DNA of 64,000 bases. Origin: Bryopsis sp. KO-2023 (taxonomy: Eukaryota > Chlorophyta > Ulvophyceae > Bryopsidales > Bryopsidaceae). The stretch is from contig BSYQ01000008.1 of NCBI GenBank assembly GCA_030272585.1, forward strand, positions 1 through 64,000. The letters run 5' to 3'. Shown here one piece after another: positions 49,001 to 58,305 of the stretch. Within the stretch, counting starts at the first letter, position 1. Every line of letters begins with the position of its first letter. The notes beneath the pieces are model-generated. The model did no database searches and had not been told where the DNA came from. It saw nothing but the letters and a program-made list of their open reading frames with translations. A program made the translations under genes and the position numbers.

Positions 49001-50224
49001 CGGATGCATCTTGTCATGCAACAGCCGTGGAAGATCCGTCTGTATTGGTGCGTGATTGTCGGCCGAGGTCTTTAGACTATCAACCTGGAGGCCCTCATAT
49101 GGATATTGCATCAAATGGTTGCTATCCATAGGGTCAGATTCACGAACCACCACCAAATAGGCCAGGCTATCTTTGTCGGCCTGTTTGCCTATATGGCGGA
49201 ATACTTTCTTGTGGGACAGAATGGGGATAGTTTCTTCCGTCAGTTGGAGATAATCAGTCGGCTTCTCTTTAACCGGTACTGTAATCCAACGATTTCCCTG
49301 ACGGATGTTGATGGTTCCTTGTGCAAAGTCTATGGACGGGTTATTAGCGATGAGCCACGGTAACCCTAACACAATGTCATATGTGAGATGAGGGAATACA
49401 TCTGCAGAAAACTGGGTTTTGTAGTCACCCAGCTGCATCTTGATGTTCCCACATCGTTTGTCCACAGTGCAAACAGCCCCATTCGCTAACGAAACTGTCT
49501 TATTACACGAGGAGAACTCTAACCCAAACTTGTCCACCAGTTTTTGTGCCACGTAATTTTCTGTAGCTCCACAGTCTACATAAGCGGAAATTGCCGCTCC
49601 CCCTATCCGCCCTCTAAGCTCATATCCCATGAACTTGAGGTGTTTATTTTGAACTAACGGATTAAAACTGTCTTGGAGGTAATCCCCTTCTCCTCCCGCT
49701 GTTCCTTTTCTACGGTCCGGTACCCCTCTTGCACCGGCGTCAAACGGAACTCTTGGACTAGTCCGGCTTGAACTTTTAACACTTCCTTCCGAAGCCTGTT
49801 TCTCTCCACAAGGTAGGACAGATTCCAGGTTGCTATCTTCGGAGGAACTTCCAGAGTCTTCACGCACTGAACCAACACTTTCCGGCAAATCTTTGTCGGA
49901 AATGCTTTGGGCGACCGTACTTGAATCGTCCATCCGCTCTTTGTCCCCAAGTTTCGTACTCATTAGCGGATGTTCAGCCCTCTGGGCGGGATTACTTGAC
50001 TCTTTCTCTGGCTTCTTATTCTGTTTCCCCTTTCGTTCTCGTTCTCGTGACTCCCGGAGCTTTTGACGTTTGCGATGCTTGTATCTTCGGCGTCTGGCTC
50101 TTTTCCTTTTGGCCGCATGGAGTGAAGTCCCCTCTATGCGGCGTGATCTTTTAGCCACTTTTGAAAAGTTGGACCTTTGGGACATTTCCCAAAACCATGG
50201 CCCACTTCGCCGCAGATGTAACAT
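46049..50224 (-). CDS. pol: Gypsy-3 Pol (protease, RT, RNase H, integrase, chromodomain; 1391 codons open)
   Basis: The frame is open across 1391 codons, overlapping gag by 91 bases in the -1 frame. By residue: Arg/Lys-rich start, protease DCGA 217-220, RT KIDL near 537-540 and FIDD 601-604, RNase H TDASG at 749-753, integrase HHCC (H949/H956, C986/C989), core D1019, D1079 and E1115 with 35 residues between the last two, chromodomain about 1312-1365 (WKGFD, TWEPE). No break is visible. The upstream limit of the ORF is not a real start; translation probably enters by frameshift at the end of gag. Strongly related to Gypsy-1 Pol. Confidence 0.96.
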   Translation of the reverse strand: MLHLRRSGPWFWEMSQRSNFSKVAKRSRRIEGTSLHAAKRKRARRRRYKHRKRQKLRESRERERKGKQNKKPEKESSNPAQRAEHPLMSTKLGDKERMDDSSTVAQSISDKDLPESVGSVREDSGSSSEDSNLESVLPCGEKQASEGSVKSSSRTSPRVPFDAGARGVPDRRKGTAGGEGDYLQDSFNPLVQNKHLKFMGYELRGRIGGAAISAYVDCGATENYVAQKLVDKFGLEFSSCNKTVSLANGAVCTVDKRCGNIKMQLGDYKTQFSADVFPHLTYDIVLGLPWLIANNPSIDFAQGTINIRQGNRWITVPVKEKPTDYLQLTEETIPILSHKKVFRHIGKQADKDSLAYLVVVRESDPMDSNHLMQYPYEGLQVDSLKTSADNHAPIQTDLPRLLHDKMHPAIRSVVEEYSHVFPKDLPPGIPPVRKGHEFKVDLEDESMSPIHRPLYKLSPAELDEVRTQVDYLLEQRKIRPSESPWGAPILFVPKKDGGLRMCVDYRWINKYTIKNRYPLPLPEELMDRLAKAKIYTKIDLRSGYWQFPVRPKDTAKTAFRTRYGHFEFLVCPFGMSNCPAQFQTMVQDLLGEFLDHFVVVFIDDILVFSNSVEEHVDHLKQVFERLAKYKLYAKASKCEVGVSETDYLGYHLSGKGLQPMSDKVRAIQEWKELSSVTDVRSFLGMVSYYRKFIPEFARIAGPLHDLIKKNHVWTWGPLQREAFGKLKEKITRTPILLLPDSLLKYTVITDASGTAYGAVLCQDHGKGLQPIAYLSRRLKPAETRYSAYERELGAIAYALSQWRHYLEGAPGEVTVMTDHQPLTYFMTQATMSRTQARWWRSGFFDSIGPTIVYVPGKANVLADALSRSLPDAKDQIHALSTWVVDEADAWKTAIAEDQKLQAEVKKIQEGKPTKLSREDGWLYYQATPTSDKVLVVPNGYREKVMGEFHDVPSAGHAGAARTMDVLKRYYWWKGVGKDVQAYVRTCPVCQRTKADTTKQKGLLQPLPIPSAKWEQITTDLVTDLPKSHGFTAIAVFVDRLTKYVRFAPCTKEITAPEYAKLFVDKIYKHYGLPKVIISDRDPRFTSSFWRSMFSLLGTQLRMSTAYHPQTDGQSEVTIRVLEDFLRPFVERYPDRWVEFLATAEFAANNSRNVSTGYAPAHLLYGQHMGQITVHRKLTAKEESEMATEMVKRMDEQLQQAKQQYATAQERMCVQANKKRREVTFKTGDEVLVKSAFIPLHSLQKIPPKLRRRFVGPFVVDKVISTVAYRLKLPPHWTIHATFHVSKLKAYNRLSEDDKREVELPEGELVDGTIEYEVERILRDRGASNRKEYLVLWKGFDLMEATWEPEAHLANASDLLAEYLKNRTRLPTKEEVRSERAKRRTRRRGLAL

Positions 50225-53097
50225 GCGCCTCCGCCTCTAGCTCCTCCTTGTTGCTGCCTTCCGCCACCACCTCGATTTCGTCCGCCACCTCGTCTTCCGC
50301 CTCTTCCGCGGCCACGGCCGCCTCCACCTCTGTTGCCTCCTCCCATTTGCTGATTTTGATCTTGGGGTGGAGGTGGTGGTTGCGGTTGCTGACCTTGCAT
50401 CTGCTGGTTCTGGTCAGCTTTGGGCTTGTTTTTCCAATTCCAGTTCCATCGCCCTCGTCCGCGACCACGTCCGCGGTTGTTTTGAGATTGGCCACCCAAC
50501 GAATCGATTCTTTCGGCAGTGACTATCGCCGCTTCCACTCCTTCTGTCACCATTGTAACAACTTGATGTCGGATCTGGGGTTTCAATCCGTCAACAAACT
50601 GTAGGTACTGTTCCTCCTCCGTCATATTCGGAATTCTGAGTATGAGATCCCGAAATGCGTTGATGTAGGAACGAACATTCCCTGTTTGTTGAAGTTTCCG
50701 CAGCTTCCTACGCGAAACATCGGACATCCTTGTGGGCTCAAAAGCAATGGCTAGTTCCTCCACAAGTTGAATCCAGTCCTGGAACATCGGACGAACTCCT
50801 TCCCGAATCCGCATCTCTTGCATATTCCGCCATGTGGCGGCTGAACCAGAGAGATTTGTGCGGAATACTTTAAGCCAAACAGACTCATCCAAATCATACA
50901 CTTTGCAGAAGTTGGTGAGTTCTGCCTGCCAATCCCGAATCCAGCGATCTCCAGCGCCAGTATACGGTTTCGGCATCGGGAATTTGACCGCATTGGGAAT
51001 GTGAAGCAAACGATTTTCTGGACGTGCATAGCCCATAAAATCGGGGTCCCCACTTGGGGGACCAGGAGGTCCGCCTCCTCCGCCACCTCCACCACCACCA
51101 TCTCCAGGACCGCCTCCTGGGTTCCTAGATGGTCCTTCTCTTCCTCCACCAATATGTGGTCCAGGTGCAGACCCACGGCCACTTCTGTCCGATGGGCCTC
51201 CGCCACTTCCATCACCGGAACCATCATCATCTCCACCTCCGCCTCCTCCGCCTCCTCCGCCTGCGCGTTGAGGAATACGCGGATAGGATCCCCATCCCAC
51301 ATAGGGGTTTCCGGATGATGGAGCTCCGTATACATTCACGGAGTGACCTAAGATAGAAGGCCGAATGTATGATGCTCCCATGGCATAATAGCCGGGTGGT
51401 GAAATCATTGATGGATGTGATAACACTGGCTGAGAAGCTGGTGGTGGCATGGGTAATGTTCTAGGTGGCTCGGGTGACGTGGTTGTTGGAGTTGTCAGCG
51501 GGACCGTTTGTACCACGGGAGAAGCCTGCGTACGCTGTGGCGGTTGTACTGGCTGTAATACCGCTGGTGGTCTTGTATTTGGTGTTTGTCCAAACACAGC
51601 GCTAGGCCTCACAGTCGGCCTAGGTACATTTCCCTGTCCGCTGATTGCACTGCCTCGCCCCACTCCAGGAATCATGACTGGGGGTGATGCAGGTCGGGTA
51701 ATCGGTCTATTTGCCCGCGGGAATACTGGTGGTATTGGCGGGAAACCTACTGAATCCGGGGCAAAGCCGGATGAGGTTTGGGGCGGTTGACCGAATGGAA
51801 TTTGTACTTCGGACAATCTTGGTGGTTGTGCCACCGTTCTGGTTCCCGCTCCCGCCATAGCAGCCACAAGAGGTGTTTGTTGGGCGGCGGATGCCATGTG
51901 TGTGGCAACTGCTGCAGCATCTTTCTTCCGCCAAAACTCAAAGTTCGACGTGAACTTTGTGTCCGCTACATCCTCAAACACCTTCTTTAGCTCTTGCGCT
52001 GTTTCCGGGTCTTGTAGCATTTCCTGCAACATTTCCCGCGGCTCTCTGCTCCTTGTTGAGCTTCTCGATCTGCTTCTCCTTGACGACCGACTTTGACTTC
52101 TTTTCAACTCCTCCATTTCCGCTTGTAATCTAGCCGCCGCTTCTTTCGCAGCCGCTGCCTCCTTTAACAAATAGGCTACTTCCGCATGATGCTGTATCTG
52201 AAAACTTTCCGCTTTTTCTTGCGTCTCTTTGAGATCATACTTAACACGAACGAGTTCCTTGAACTGTTTATCTTGACCCGCACCCATTTCCGCCTGCGTC
52301 TCTCGCAGTTCTTGTTGGACTGTATCCAACCCCCAAAGGGCGTCGTTATATTGCCGGTCATAATCCTCTTCAAGTTTCTTCCTTTTTTCGTCCGTGTCGG
52401 CCACTTGTTCCGCCAATATCCGCTGAGCCTCTTTGGCTTCGTCCACCTCTTTCTGGGCGACATCACGGATATTCGCCAAGCCAGCTTCCACTTGGCTGAG
52501 CCTTCCCTTGGCTGCAGCATCCAGATCTTGGATCCGCTCATCCAACCTTTCATGGAGCTGTCCTTCAATCTGGTGATGGCGGGACTGTAGAGTAGAGTCC
52601 AACACATCATGTACTTGGGAAGCCATGCTTGAACAAGCTCCCTCTACCCGACTATCAAGATGTTGGGCGACCTGGGCTGTTCTGTGGGCAGCCTCGTCCG
52701 ACAATTGGCTATACAATCGCTCTTGCGATTGTTGGAGATCGCGCTCCTGCAAACCGTCATTGTGAACGTGCAGAGTTTGATTATGTACATTCACTTGGCT
52801 TTGGCGCAGGTGCTGCGTTTGCTGATTGATGAATACTCCTGGCTCTTCGTCCATCTCTTCATCAAATTGCGGGCCATTGTCGGCTTCCTCATCGCCTCCC
52901 TCTTCCACCATATCCGGTTGTACGGGTATGCCATACGCTTGTAGCGGCTGGCCCATTTCTGCCTGGTAGGGCAGTCCGACAGCAGGTATGTCTCCAGCGA
53001 CGATAATCGGATATAGCGGCGCGCCAGCTGGGGCATCGCGCTCTTGATTGTCGTCCTCGATTCCATACTCCAGGAATAACTGCTCGTCGTCCCCCAT
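50134..53097 (-). CDS. gag: Gypsy-3 Gag (987 aa)
   Basis: ATG at 53097 (MGDDEQLF). Acidic N-terminus, long coiled coil at about 80-340, an Arg/Ser-rich stretch (SRRSRSRSSTRS), a Pro/Thr-rich region, a Gly-rich stretch at about 609-686, a capsid-like domain at about 700-860 (WIRDWQAELT, TRMSDVSRRKLR), an RG-rich zone, and a CCHC knuckle at 959-972 (CYICGEVGHGFGKC). Same domain order as Gypsy-1 Gag. At the equivalent of the Gypsy-1 slippery site the sequence is TGG-CTA-AAA-GAT (GCTAAAA), not a textbook heptamer, so frameshifting may differ. Confidence 0.93.
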   Translation of the reverse strand: MGDDEQLFLEYGIEDDNQERDAPAGAPLYPIIVAGDIPAVGLPYQAEMGQPLQAYGIPVQPDMVEEGGDEEADNGPQFDEEMDEEPGVFINQQTQHLRQSQVNVHNQTLHVHNDGLQERDLQQSQERLYSQLSDEAAHRTAQVAQHLDSRVEGACSSMASQVHDVLDSTLQSRHHQIEGQLHERLDERIQDLDAAAKGRLSQVEAGLANIRDVAQKEVDEAKEAQRILAEQVADTDEKRKKLEEDYDRQYNDALWGLDTVQQELRETQAEMGAGQDKQFKELVRVKYDLKETQEKAESFQIQHHAEVAYLLKEAAAAKEAAARLQAEMEELKRSQSRSSRRSRSRSSTRSREPREMLQEMLQDPETAQELKKVFEDVADTKFTSNFEFWRKKDAAAVATHMASAAQQTPLVAAMAGAGTRTVAQPPRLSEVQIPFGQPPQTSSGFAPDSVGFPPIPPVFPRANRPITRPASPPVMIPGVGRGSAISGQGNVPRPTVRPSAVFGQTPNTRPPAVLQPVQPPQRTQASPVVQTVPLTTPTTTSPEPPRTLPMPPPASQPVLSHPSMISPPGYYAMGASYIRPSILGHSVNVYGAPSSGNPYVGWGSYPRIPQRAGGGGGGGGGGDDDGSGDGSGGGPSDRSGRGSAPGPHIGGGREGPSRNPGGGPGDGGGGGGGGGGPPGPPSGDPDFMGYARPENRLLHIPNAVKFPMPKPYTGAGDRWIRDWQAELTNFCKVYDLDESVWLKVFRTNLSGSAATWRNMQEMRIREGVRPMFQDWIQLVEELAIAFEPTRMSDVSRRKLRKLQQTGNVRSYINAFRDLILRIPNMTEEEQYLQFVDGLKPQIRHQVVTMVTEGVEAAIVTAERIDSLGGQSQNNRGRGRGRGRWNWNWKNKPKADQNQQMQGQQPQPPPPPQDQNQQMGGGNRGGGGRGRGRGGRRGGGRNRGGGGRQQQGGARGGGACYICGEVGHGFGKCPKGPTFQKWLKDHAA

Positions 53098-53579
53098 GGT
53101 GGATGTCTTGACTTGTCGGCGGGCTGATCACGTGTCAGTTCGGTGAATCACTTTGCCGGTGATCCACGTGACTAATTTGTCACTCTTTGTCGCGCAATTT
53201 CTGGCAGCGTAACTTTTGGCGGAGCTCCGTTTCCGTCTAAAGACGTCCGCTTAGCGGTTCCGCTTCGTCTGCCTTTCCGTTTAACCACGTTTAGCGTCGA
53301 CAACTCTGCGACGAACTGCAGTTCTACTACGCCGTGCTGTGTGGTCGTAGAGTCCGAGGATCTACAGATCCTGCGCGATCTTCGAGGGAATGATCAGGCG
53401 CAGCAACGTGCGTTCTGTGTCGTCCAGCGTAAAGTTGGTGCGCAGCAACACGAAGTAGGTTCCAGACACGAGAGGAAACCTTCTTCGACCTAGTTGACCT
53501 GATCTTTTGCAACTCGACTGCGAAATTCCCTGTCGATCTTTTCGAAAAGAAGACTCGACTTGCAGTAGGGGTTGCTTCG
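53098..53579 (-). other. Gypsy-3 leader
   Basis: About 480 bases between primer-binding site and gag with only short ORFs. It contains CAGATC/GATCTG words like the Gypsy-1 leader. Confidence 0.55.
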
Positions 53580-53591
53580 GCTCCGAAACCA
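53580..53591 (-). other. Primer-binding site of Gypsy-3
   Basis: On the minus strand TGGTTTCGGAGC follows the LTR after a three-base spacer. It is identical to Gypsy-1 and Gypsy-2. Confidence 0.85.
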
Positions 53592-53594
53592 GTT

Positions 53595-53782
53595 TGTTAG
53601 GCCCTGTTTAGCTAGGCTTTCACTGGGAGGTTGTGTGCACACTTGAGTTTGAGAAACGAGTGAACAGGGGTGAAACTCGACACTCAGAGATAATTAATTT
53701 TTACAAGTTCTCTCTGAACTTATCACCCTAGAACCCGAATACCCGTACCACGACTGTACTACAATTCGAAACGTTCGTATCA
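53595..53782 (-). repeat. Gypsy-3 5' LTR (about 188 bp)
   Basis: On the minus strand it runs from TGATACGAACG to GGCCTAACA. It shares the start TGATA and a TGTAAAAATTAAT block with the Gypsy-1 LTR. The outer limit is inferred, because no second LTR is available for comparison. Confidence 0.7.
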
Positions 53783-53988
53783 CTTTTCCTTTTTGCTTTC
53801 TGGAGGGTCTTTGGGATTTTTCCTTTTGCTTATGGGGGAGTGCTCTATTCTTTTACTGGAGTCTGTATGTGCTAGTTGGTGACCTTACGTCTGGGGGCCA
53901 GATTTCTAAGGTCAGGGGGAGTCTTGTGACAGTTTCTAAAGTGCGAGAGGTGGGATTTGATCCCGGGACCTCTTAGTCCAGAGAAGAG

Positions 53989-54452
53989 CAGTGATAGGAC
54001 TTTACGGTTACGGTCACCGTAACCGTACCGTAACGCCGTAACCGGACCGTAACCGGAGTACAATTTTCGTCGGAAAATCGTACTTTTACGGCCGTAACCG
54101 TAGCTCCGTACCGCTCCGTACCGCTCCGTACCGGACCGTAATGACCGTAACGGCCGTACCAACCGTAAACCGTAGAAAGTGACCCCCGCGGGGTCCCGCG
54201 ATTCCAAAGGAACCCAGGGGGATTCGAACCTGCGACCCTACAGACTGCAGCCTAACGCTTTAGCACTGAACCACACTACTTCACGATGATTTAGGGCCTG
54301 CCGTAGCTATACCGTACCTGTTCCGTACCGTAAAAACAGCATATTACTCCGGTTACGGTACGGAATTACGGCCGTAGTACGGTGACCGTAACCCGACCGT
54401 AACCGGACCGGACCGGAGCCGGACCAAAAAATCGGCCCAAGTCCTATCTCTG
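53989..54452. mobile_element. Non-autonomous hAT-like element with internal tRNA-like sequence (464 bp), copy 2
   Basis: Ends CAGTGATAGGACTT and AAGTCCTATCTCTG; the left end has one mismatch to the family. It is flanked by the 8-bp duplication GAGAAGAG (53981-53988 and 54453-54460). The inside is a close relative of copy 1 at 24373 (CCGTAACC/GGTTACGG words around a tRNA-like core), with scattered substitutions. No ORF of note. Confidence 0.92.
54209..54287 (-). tRNA. tRNA-like sequence inside hAT-like element copy 2
   Basis: B box GGTTCGAATCC (54220-54230 on the plus strand as its complement) and A-box-like TGGTTCAGTGCTAAAGCG, as in copy 1. Conservation of both boxes between copies is consistent with function or with youth. 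Confidence 0.6.
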
Positions 54453-54643
54453 GAGAAGAGTAACGGTCGCACTAGCGAACCAGTAGGCAACGGTGGTTAC
54501 AGAGGTTGGGTCGGTTATGTAACCGTCTGACCAGTGACGTGACCTGAAGTGATTGTGTGATGGAACAGGTGACTGTGTGTGACTGTATCCGGACGGTGTA
54601 GTTCGGGGTCACGTGAGAGTGAGTTGGAGACAGTTACGGTTGT

Positions 54644-54721
54644 GACCGTTAACGGGATTCGAACCCGGGTCAACGGTTGGCCGGTCTTAAGGCTCTAGGC
54701 CTTTGGACCAGGTGTTCACAT
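54644..54721 (-). tRNA. tRNA-like sequence (possibly Leu-UAA-like)
   Basis: On the minus strand TGGTCCAAAGGCC (A-box-like), CTTAAGA in the anticodon-loop position and GGGTTCGAATCCC (B box). The acceptor ends GTGA/TCAC pair only partly. It lies outside any element I can delimit. It may be a decayed tRNA or a SINE head. Confidence 0.5.
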
Positions 54722-55304
54722 TTGTAATATTCCGTTAAGTCTTTCTATCCCCGCGTCCTTCACAACATCCAACATCAAAATAAAACGGCTCGTGAGAAAG
54801 GCTTTCATCTCGACCAATGCATATTCACACTCAAAGAGCCACATCAATTCTTGTTTGGAAATGAACCCTTGATCCAGATTAACAAGGCCATGGTAATATG
54901 TTTGTTTACATCACAAAAACCAGCGTGCCCTTCCCCCATTTCCTACCCAAAGTGGTCCTCTCAAGCGTTCTCAACCACCAACCATGGAAGTATTGCAGAA
55001 ATAGACTTTCCTATCACATGTACCCCATTAAAATCTCACAAGCATAAACTCTTCAGAACTTTTTTTATTGGCTTTTCTTTCCTGCTGAATGCAACAAATT
55101 CAAAACGAATACCTGAAATAGAATAATACTAGTGAAAGAAGCAAAACTCCTGGTCCACATTGGTTTTATATCCCTTGTTTTCATGGTTTATCTGCTTGGG
55201 GGAGTGGGCAGCTGTCTTGATTTGTGGATGAGGTATCAGGCCGACACAAGAAAATTGAGAAATGATCATCCAATTACCTCAACCATACGATCATGGCTAT
55301 TGCA
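54722..55304. other. Intergenic or 3' flank
   Basis: A/T-richer than the repeats to the left. I see no convincing gene or repeat. It may include the 3' untranslated region of the minus-strand gene ending at or left of 55305. Confidence 0.5.
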
Positions 55305-56874
55305 TCAAGGTGTTGATAGATTGCGGATAACGCTTTGTGGGGGTACCTTGACAGAACAATAACAAGTACTGAGATGATTCCCTATGAGTTCTTTTATCAA
55401 ACCTAAAGAAGCAAACCCAGGCTGCAAATAATATGCCAAGCATTGCCTGATGTCTATTGGCGTGCTCACCAGATTCAAGACCAGTTCTCCTTGACTCATG
55501 ACAGGTACAGCATTCGCCACAGCCGCTGTATATGCCTCCATGTGATGTGGCTGTCCCCGGAGACTACCACTAGTCATGACTGAACCAACGCCATGCGCCA
55601 CAGAGCTATCAAATGTTTGGCTAAAATCTTGTCCTTGCAGTGGTGCTCTGTGATGCGAATCATTGACAACTTCCATACGGATACTTTGATTGCCTACATC
55701 AATAGTCCCCCTTTCTACTGGCGCAATCTCTTCTTCCCATATCTTCTTGAGGCGCCATCCTCGGTTTTTAAACCCTTTTGGAATCTCAAGGATATCTGCA
55801 ACTTTCCCCCAGTTCTTGCGTTCCGTCACCTGACATATCCCTCAGCACACATGACAGTCATGAAAATACCCACCCAGCCTAAGTAGGAATTTTAGCAGCA
55901 CTACATCAAAAGATTTTCCACTCACACTGCAACCACCACCAAGAGACTTGACTGCATTGTGCAGACATCCTAAATGGACCTCAGCTTGGGCAACTCTATT
56001 GGCTGATAACTCCACCCCATTCTGATCCCAAAACACCCCAATTCTGTGGGCTGCTTCAACATCCTCAGGTGTTATCGTTTTTTCTCTTGTGCATGTTCTT
56101 CTCGATTTCACTGGTGGCTCTTCGCCCATTTGGCGCATTGTATCAAGAATATGCCTTATCTTCTGTGCATCCACGTGGTCAATTTGAGGCGGAAGGCTTG
56201 ATGCAAAAATGAAAAGGACATTTTGTCAGTCAGCAGCAGGGAAGCAGCTACGAAGTGTCAACATTTTCTCAGCTTTCGTACTCCCCAGACTCCAAGCTGC
56301 TCATCAACACCTCCTTGCTCCAGTTTTCAGCTATTGCATCCAGAATAATGTCGATCCACAACTCCCCTCCTTCTGTCCTGTCCTTGGTTGTCATGTCGTG
56401 TGGTGGTCGATATGGAACCAGCCCTGGGGCCCAATGGAGTTGCTCTGGCCAGTCACCATTAGTGACACTGATATAGTCGGGTAGGGACTCCCGTCGCTTC
56501 ACTAGCTTCATCCAATACGAAGCCAAGCTTTTCTTCTTCCTGAAGCTCAAGTTCAAAGTCTTGAAGCTTCCACTTGCAGTGTTCACAGTCCTTTCCACTG
56601 CGAGGGTTGCCTCAATCGCTTCTCGCAAGTCTTCCAAACGCTTCCGTCCAGCAACTCCTCGCAAGAGTCTGTGGACGTAGAGAAAAGGCGCCGTAGTCCC
56701 ATCTCTCGGGAACAGGAACACTACTCCAGTCGCACCTGCCTGTCGAAACGTCAGGTCCATCCGGTCTCGAATTATCCTTGCGTTGTTCGTGAAAGCCGCC
56801 TCCCTCCGCTCTGCAGAGTCTAGCAACGTTGCGTCGTCAAGGATCTCTCTCATACTTCTCCTCTTTGGAGGCAT
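55305..56874 (-). CDS. Predicted ARID-like DNA-binding domain protein, three exons
   Basis: Exon 1 is 56874-56282 (ATG, MPPKRRSMREIL), exon 2 is 56196-55926, and exon 3 is 55829-55305. Intron 1 (85 bp) starts GTACGA and ends ATCAAG, phase 2; intron 2 (96 bp) starts GTGAGT and ends GTCAG, phase 0. Both joins keep the frame, giving about 462 aa. Across the second join the sequence reads like an ARID domain (LHNAVKSLGGGCS then VTERKNWGKVADILEIP and WRLKKIWEEEIAPVE), at about residues 265-325. ARID proteins bind AT-rich DNA in the nucleus. The N-terminal 200 residues I do not recognise. An untranslated first exon may lie upstream, and the 3' end may have another intron. ARID assignment is moderate. 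Confidence 0.55.
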
Positions 56875-57957
56875 TCTGCAAAAAGCAAAACAGAGAATTG
56901 TTCCCAGTTTCGTCGTTAAACACGATGAAATGTGGACGCTTCTTCCGCTTGACCATCTGAACAAAGTACACGTATCATGCGTACGCAGGCGACCGAACGA
57001 GAGGGAAAGACGGAAAGCAAGGGACGAAATCTGGAACAGAGGGGGAGTCGAACCTCCCTTCGACCACTTCTGTTTCCGAACGACATACAAACAGGCACTC
57101 ACTTCTTTCAGCACTCGCAGTCGTCGTCGTCGCCGTCGCCGTCGTTCGCTCTTTATAACGGAGTCCACCTCGCCTCAGTCTCGCCCGCGTTCGTTTCAGC
57201 AAAGAAAGCAGTGGGGAGATTGCGTCGCGAGTGAGTCAGCTATTCGCAAATGTCGCACCTGGGAGTAGGGCGGACCGCGGTGCTCCGCCACCCCCTTTTT
57301 TTTTATCCCTGATGGGCGCACGCTACCCCCCTTTTTAGGACCACCAGATAATTCACCCAGCGGTGCGTGAGGGGGCAGTTTGGGTTTGAGTTAGGGTTGG
57401 TAAGGGTCTGTATTTTTTTCTTTGGACATGAAACGACTTGACGCTTCGACGCTTGAGGGTAAAAAAAAGCGCCACTCTATTTTCCGTGAACTGAGGGGAC
57501 TACTACCCTCCTGGGTTTGGAGTCAGCTCGACGAGGGGTCTGTAAGCCAACAGAGCTTGGTTTTTTTTTAAATTGTTTTCCTGGGCGGGCTATGTGGAGA
57601 GGCTTGCAGTTCTGCTCCGCGATATTCGGATATACTCCTATGGACGTTGACAGTGGAGTTCAGCGATCGTGTTACGAGGGCTAGCTTAGATGGAATGGCG
57701 AGGGAGTGGAGTTGGTCGATCGCGTTACGAGCGCCTCTAGCTGGGATGGACGGGCGAGAGAGTCTGTGTGGCTGTGCGCTTGATCACCCTGCTTGCGTGC
57801 CGTCGTTTTTCTGGTGGGGCATTGGCGTCAGGCTCGGATTCCTCGCTACTCCCAGGTTCAGGATTTTTCTGTGACTTTTTCCCTTATACACATCACACCA
57901 AACCACATCTCCCCTGTTTTGGAGGAAACATCCTGTTGCTTCCTATTTCCATCCCCA
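56875..57957. other. Putative promoter/5' region between divergent genes
   Basis: It contains a GTCGTCGTCGTCGCCGTCGCC triplet run (57120-57145) and T-rich tracts. The minus-strand gene at 56874 would start from here. ORFs here look spurious. A plus-strand gene may begin in this region (see 57958-58305). Confidence 0.4.
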
Positions 57958-58305
57958 GGGTATGTACTTCAGGAGCACCCCACTGCTGCTAAAGAGCTCT
58001 GTGGAGTCGAAAATAAAACTCTAAATCACTGTGTTCTTGAAATGTTATTTGCAGCTCTTTATCTTCACTCCCTGACAGCACTCCTGGGTGCATTGGCAAT
58101 TGGAGGAAGAGAAATATATTCCATTGTTGATTCTGAATCTTGTGGTTCATTGCAACACAGCCTTTCGTGCATTCGCATCAGTCCCTCGCTTGATGAATGT
58201 GTCTATTGTAGAAGGTTGCAGGCTGGAATGAGCACAGAAGATATCCACAAAAAGAAGCTAGAGAATCTTCATGCCAAAAACATTTTAAAGCTGTCTCAAC
58301 CTTGA
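57958..58305 (+). CDS. Possible terminal exon of an unidentified gene
   Basis: A plus-strand frame runs to TGA at 58305 after a pyrimidine-rich splice-acceptor-like CTATTTCCATCCCCAG at 57942-57957. The product part has a hydrophobic stretch (VLEMLFAALYLHSLTALLGALAIGG region) that could be a membrane or buried helix, and a Cys pair (CVYC) near the end followed by a charged tail. I do not recognise the family and cannot place upstream exons. It could also be a chance ORF. Confidence 0.35.
   Translation, partial: GYVLQEHPTAAKELCGVENKTLNHCVLEMLFAALYLHSLTALLGALAIGGREIYSIVDSESCGSLQHSLSCIRISPSLDECVYCRRLQAGMSTEDIHKKKLENLHAKNILKLSQP

Larger units (their letters stand above)
44412..53782 (-). mobile_element. 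Gypsy-3: Ty3/gypsy chromovirus-type retrotransposon (minus strand), 3' end missing
   Basis: Reading leftward: 5' LTR (about 53595-53782), primer-binding site, leader, gag, pol, third ORF. The element is cut by the Gypsy-1B 3' LTR at 44411/44412, and its own 3' LTR is not in the window. Pol is clearly related to Gypsy-1 Pol (long shared blocks in RT and integrase) but diverged, and the Gag and third ORF have the same design. Gypsy-1 and Gypsy-3 thus belong to one family with the unusual third ORF. Confidence 0.92.
53943..54490 (-). pseudogene. tRNA-like sequence interrupted by a hAT-like element
   Basis: Reading the minus strand and skipping 53981-54452 gives an A-box-like TGGTTCGCTAGTGCGACC, a hairpin CTCTT..AAGAG in the anticodon-arm position, and a B-box-like GGGATCAAATCCC (53953-53963 on the plus strand). 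The hAT-like element sits in the anticodon-arm region. Whether the tRNA-like unit was functional before is unknown. Confidence 0.5.

Noticed and set aside
55842-55844. In-frame TGA in the ARID-like gene as a pseudogene mark or recoded stop
   Set aside because: A 96-bp intron with good GTGAGT and CAG ends removes it and restores the domain.
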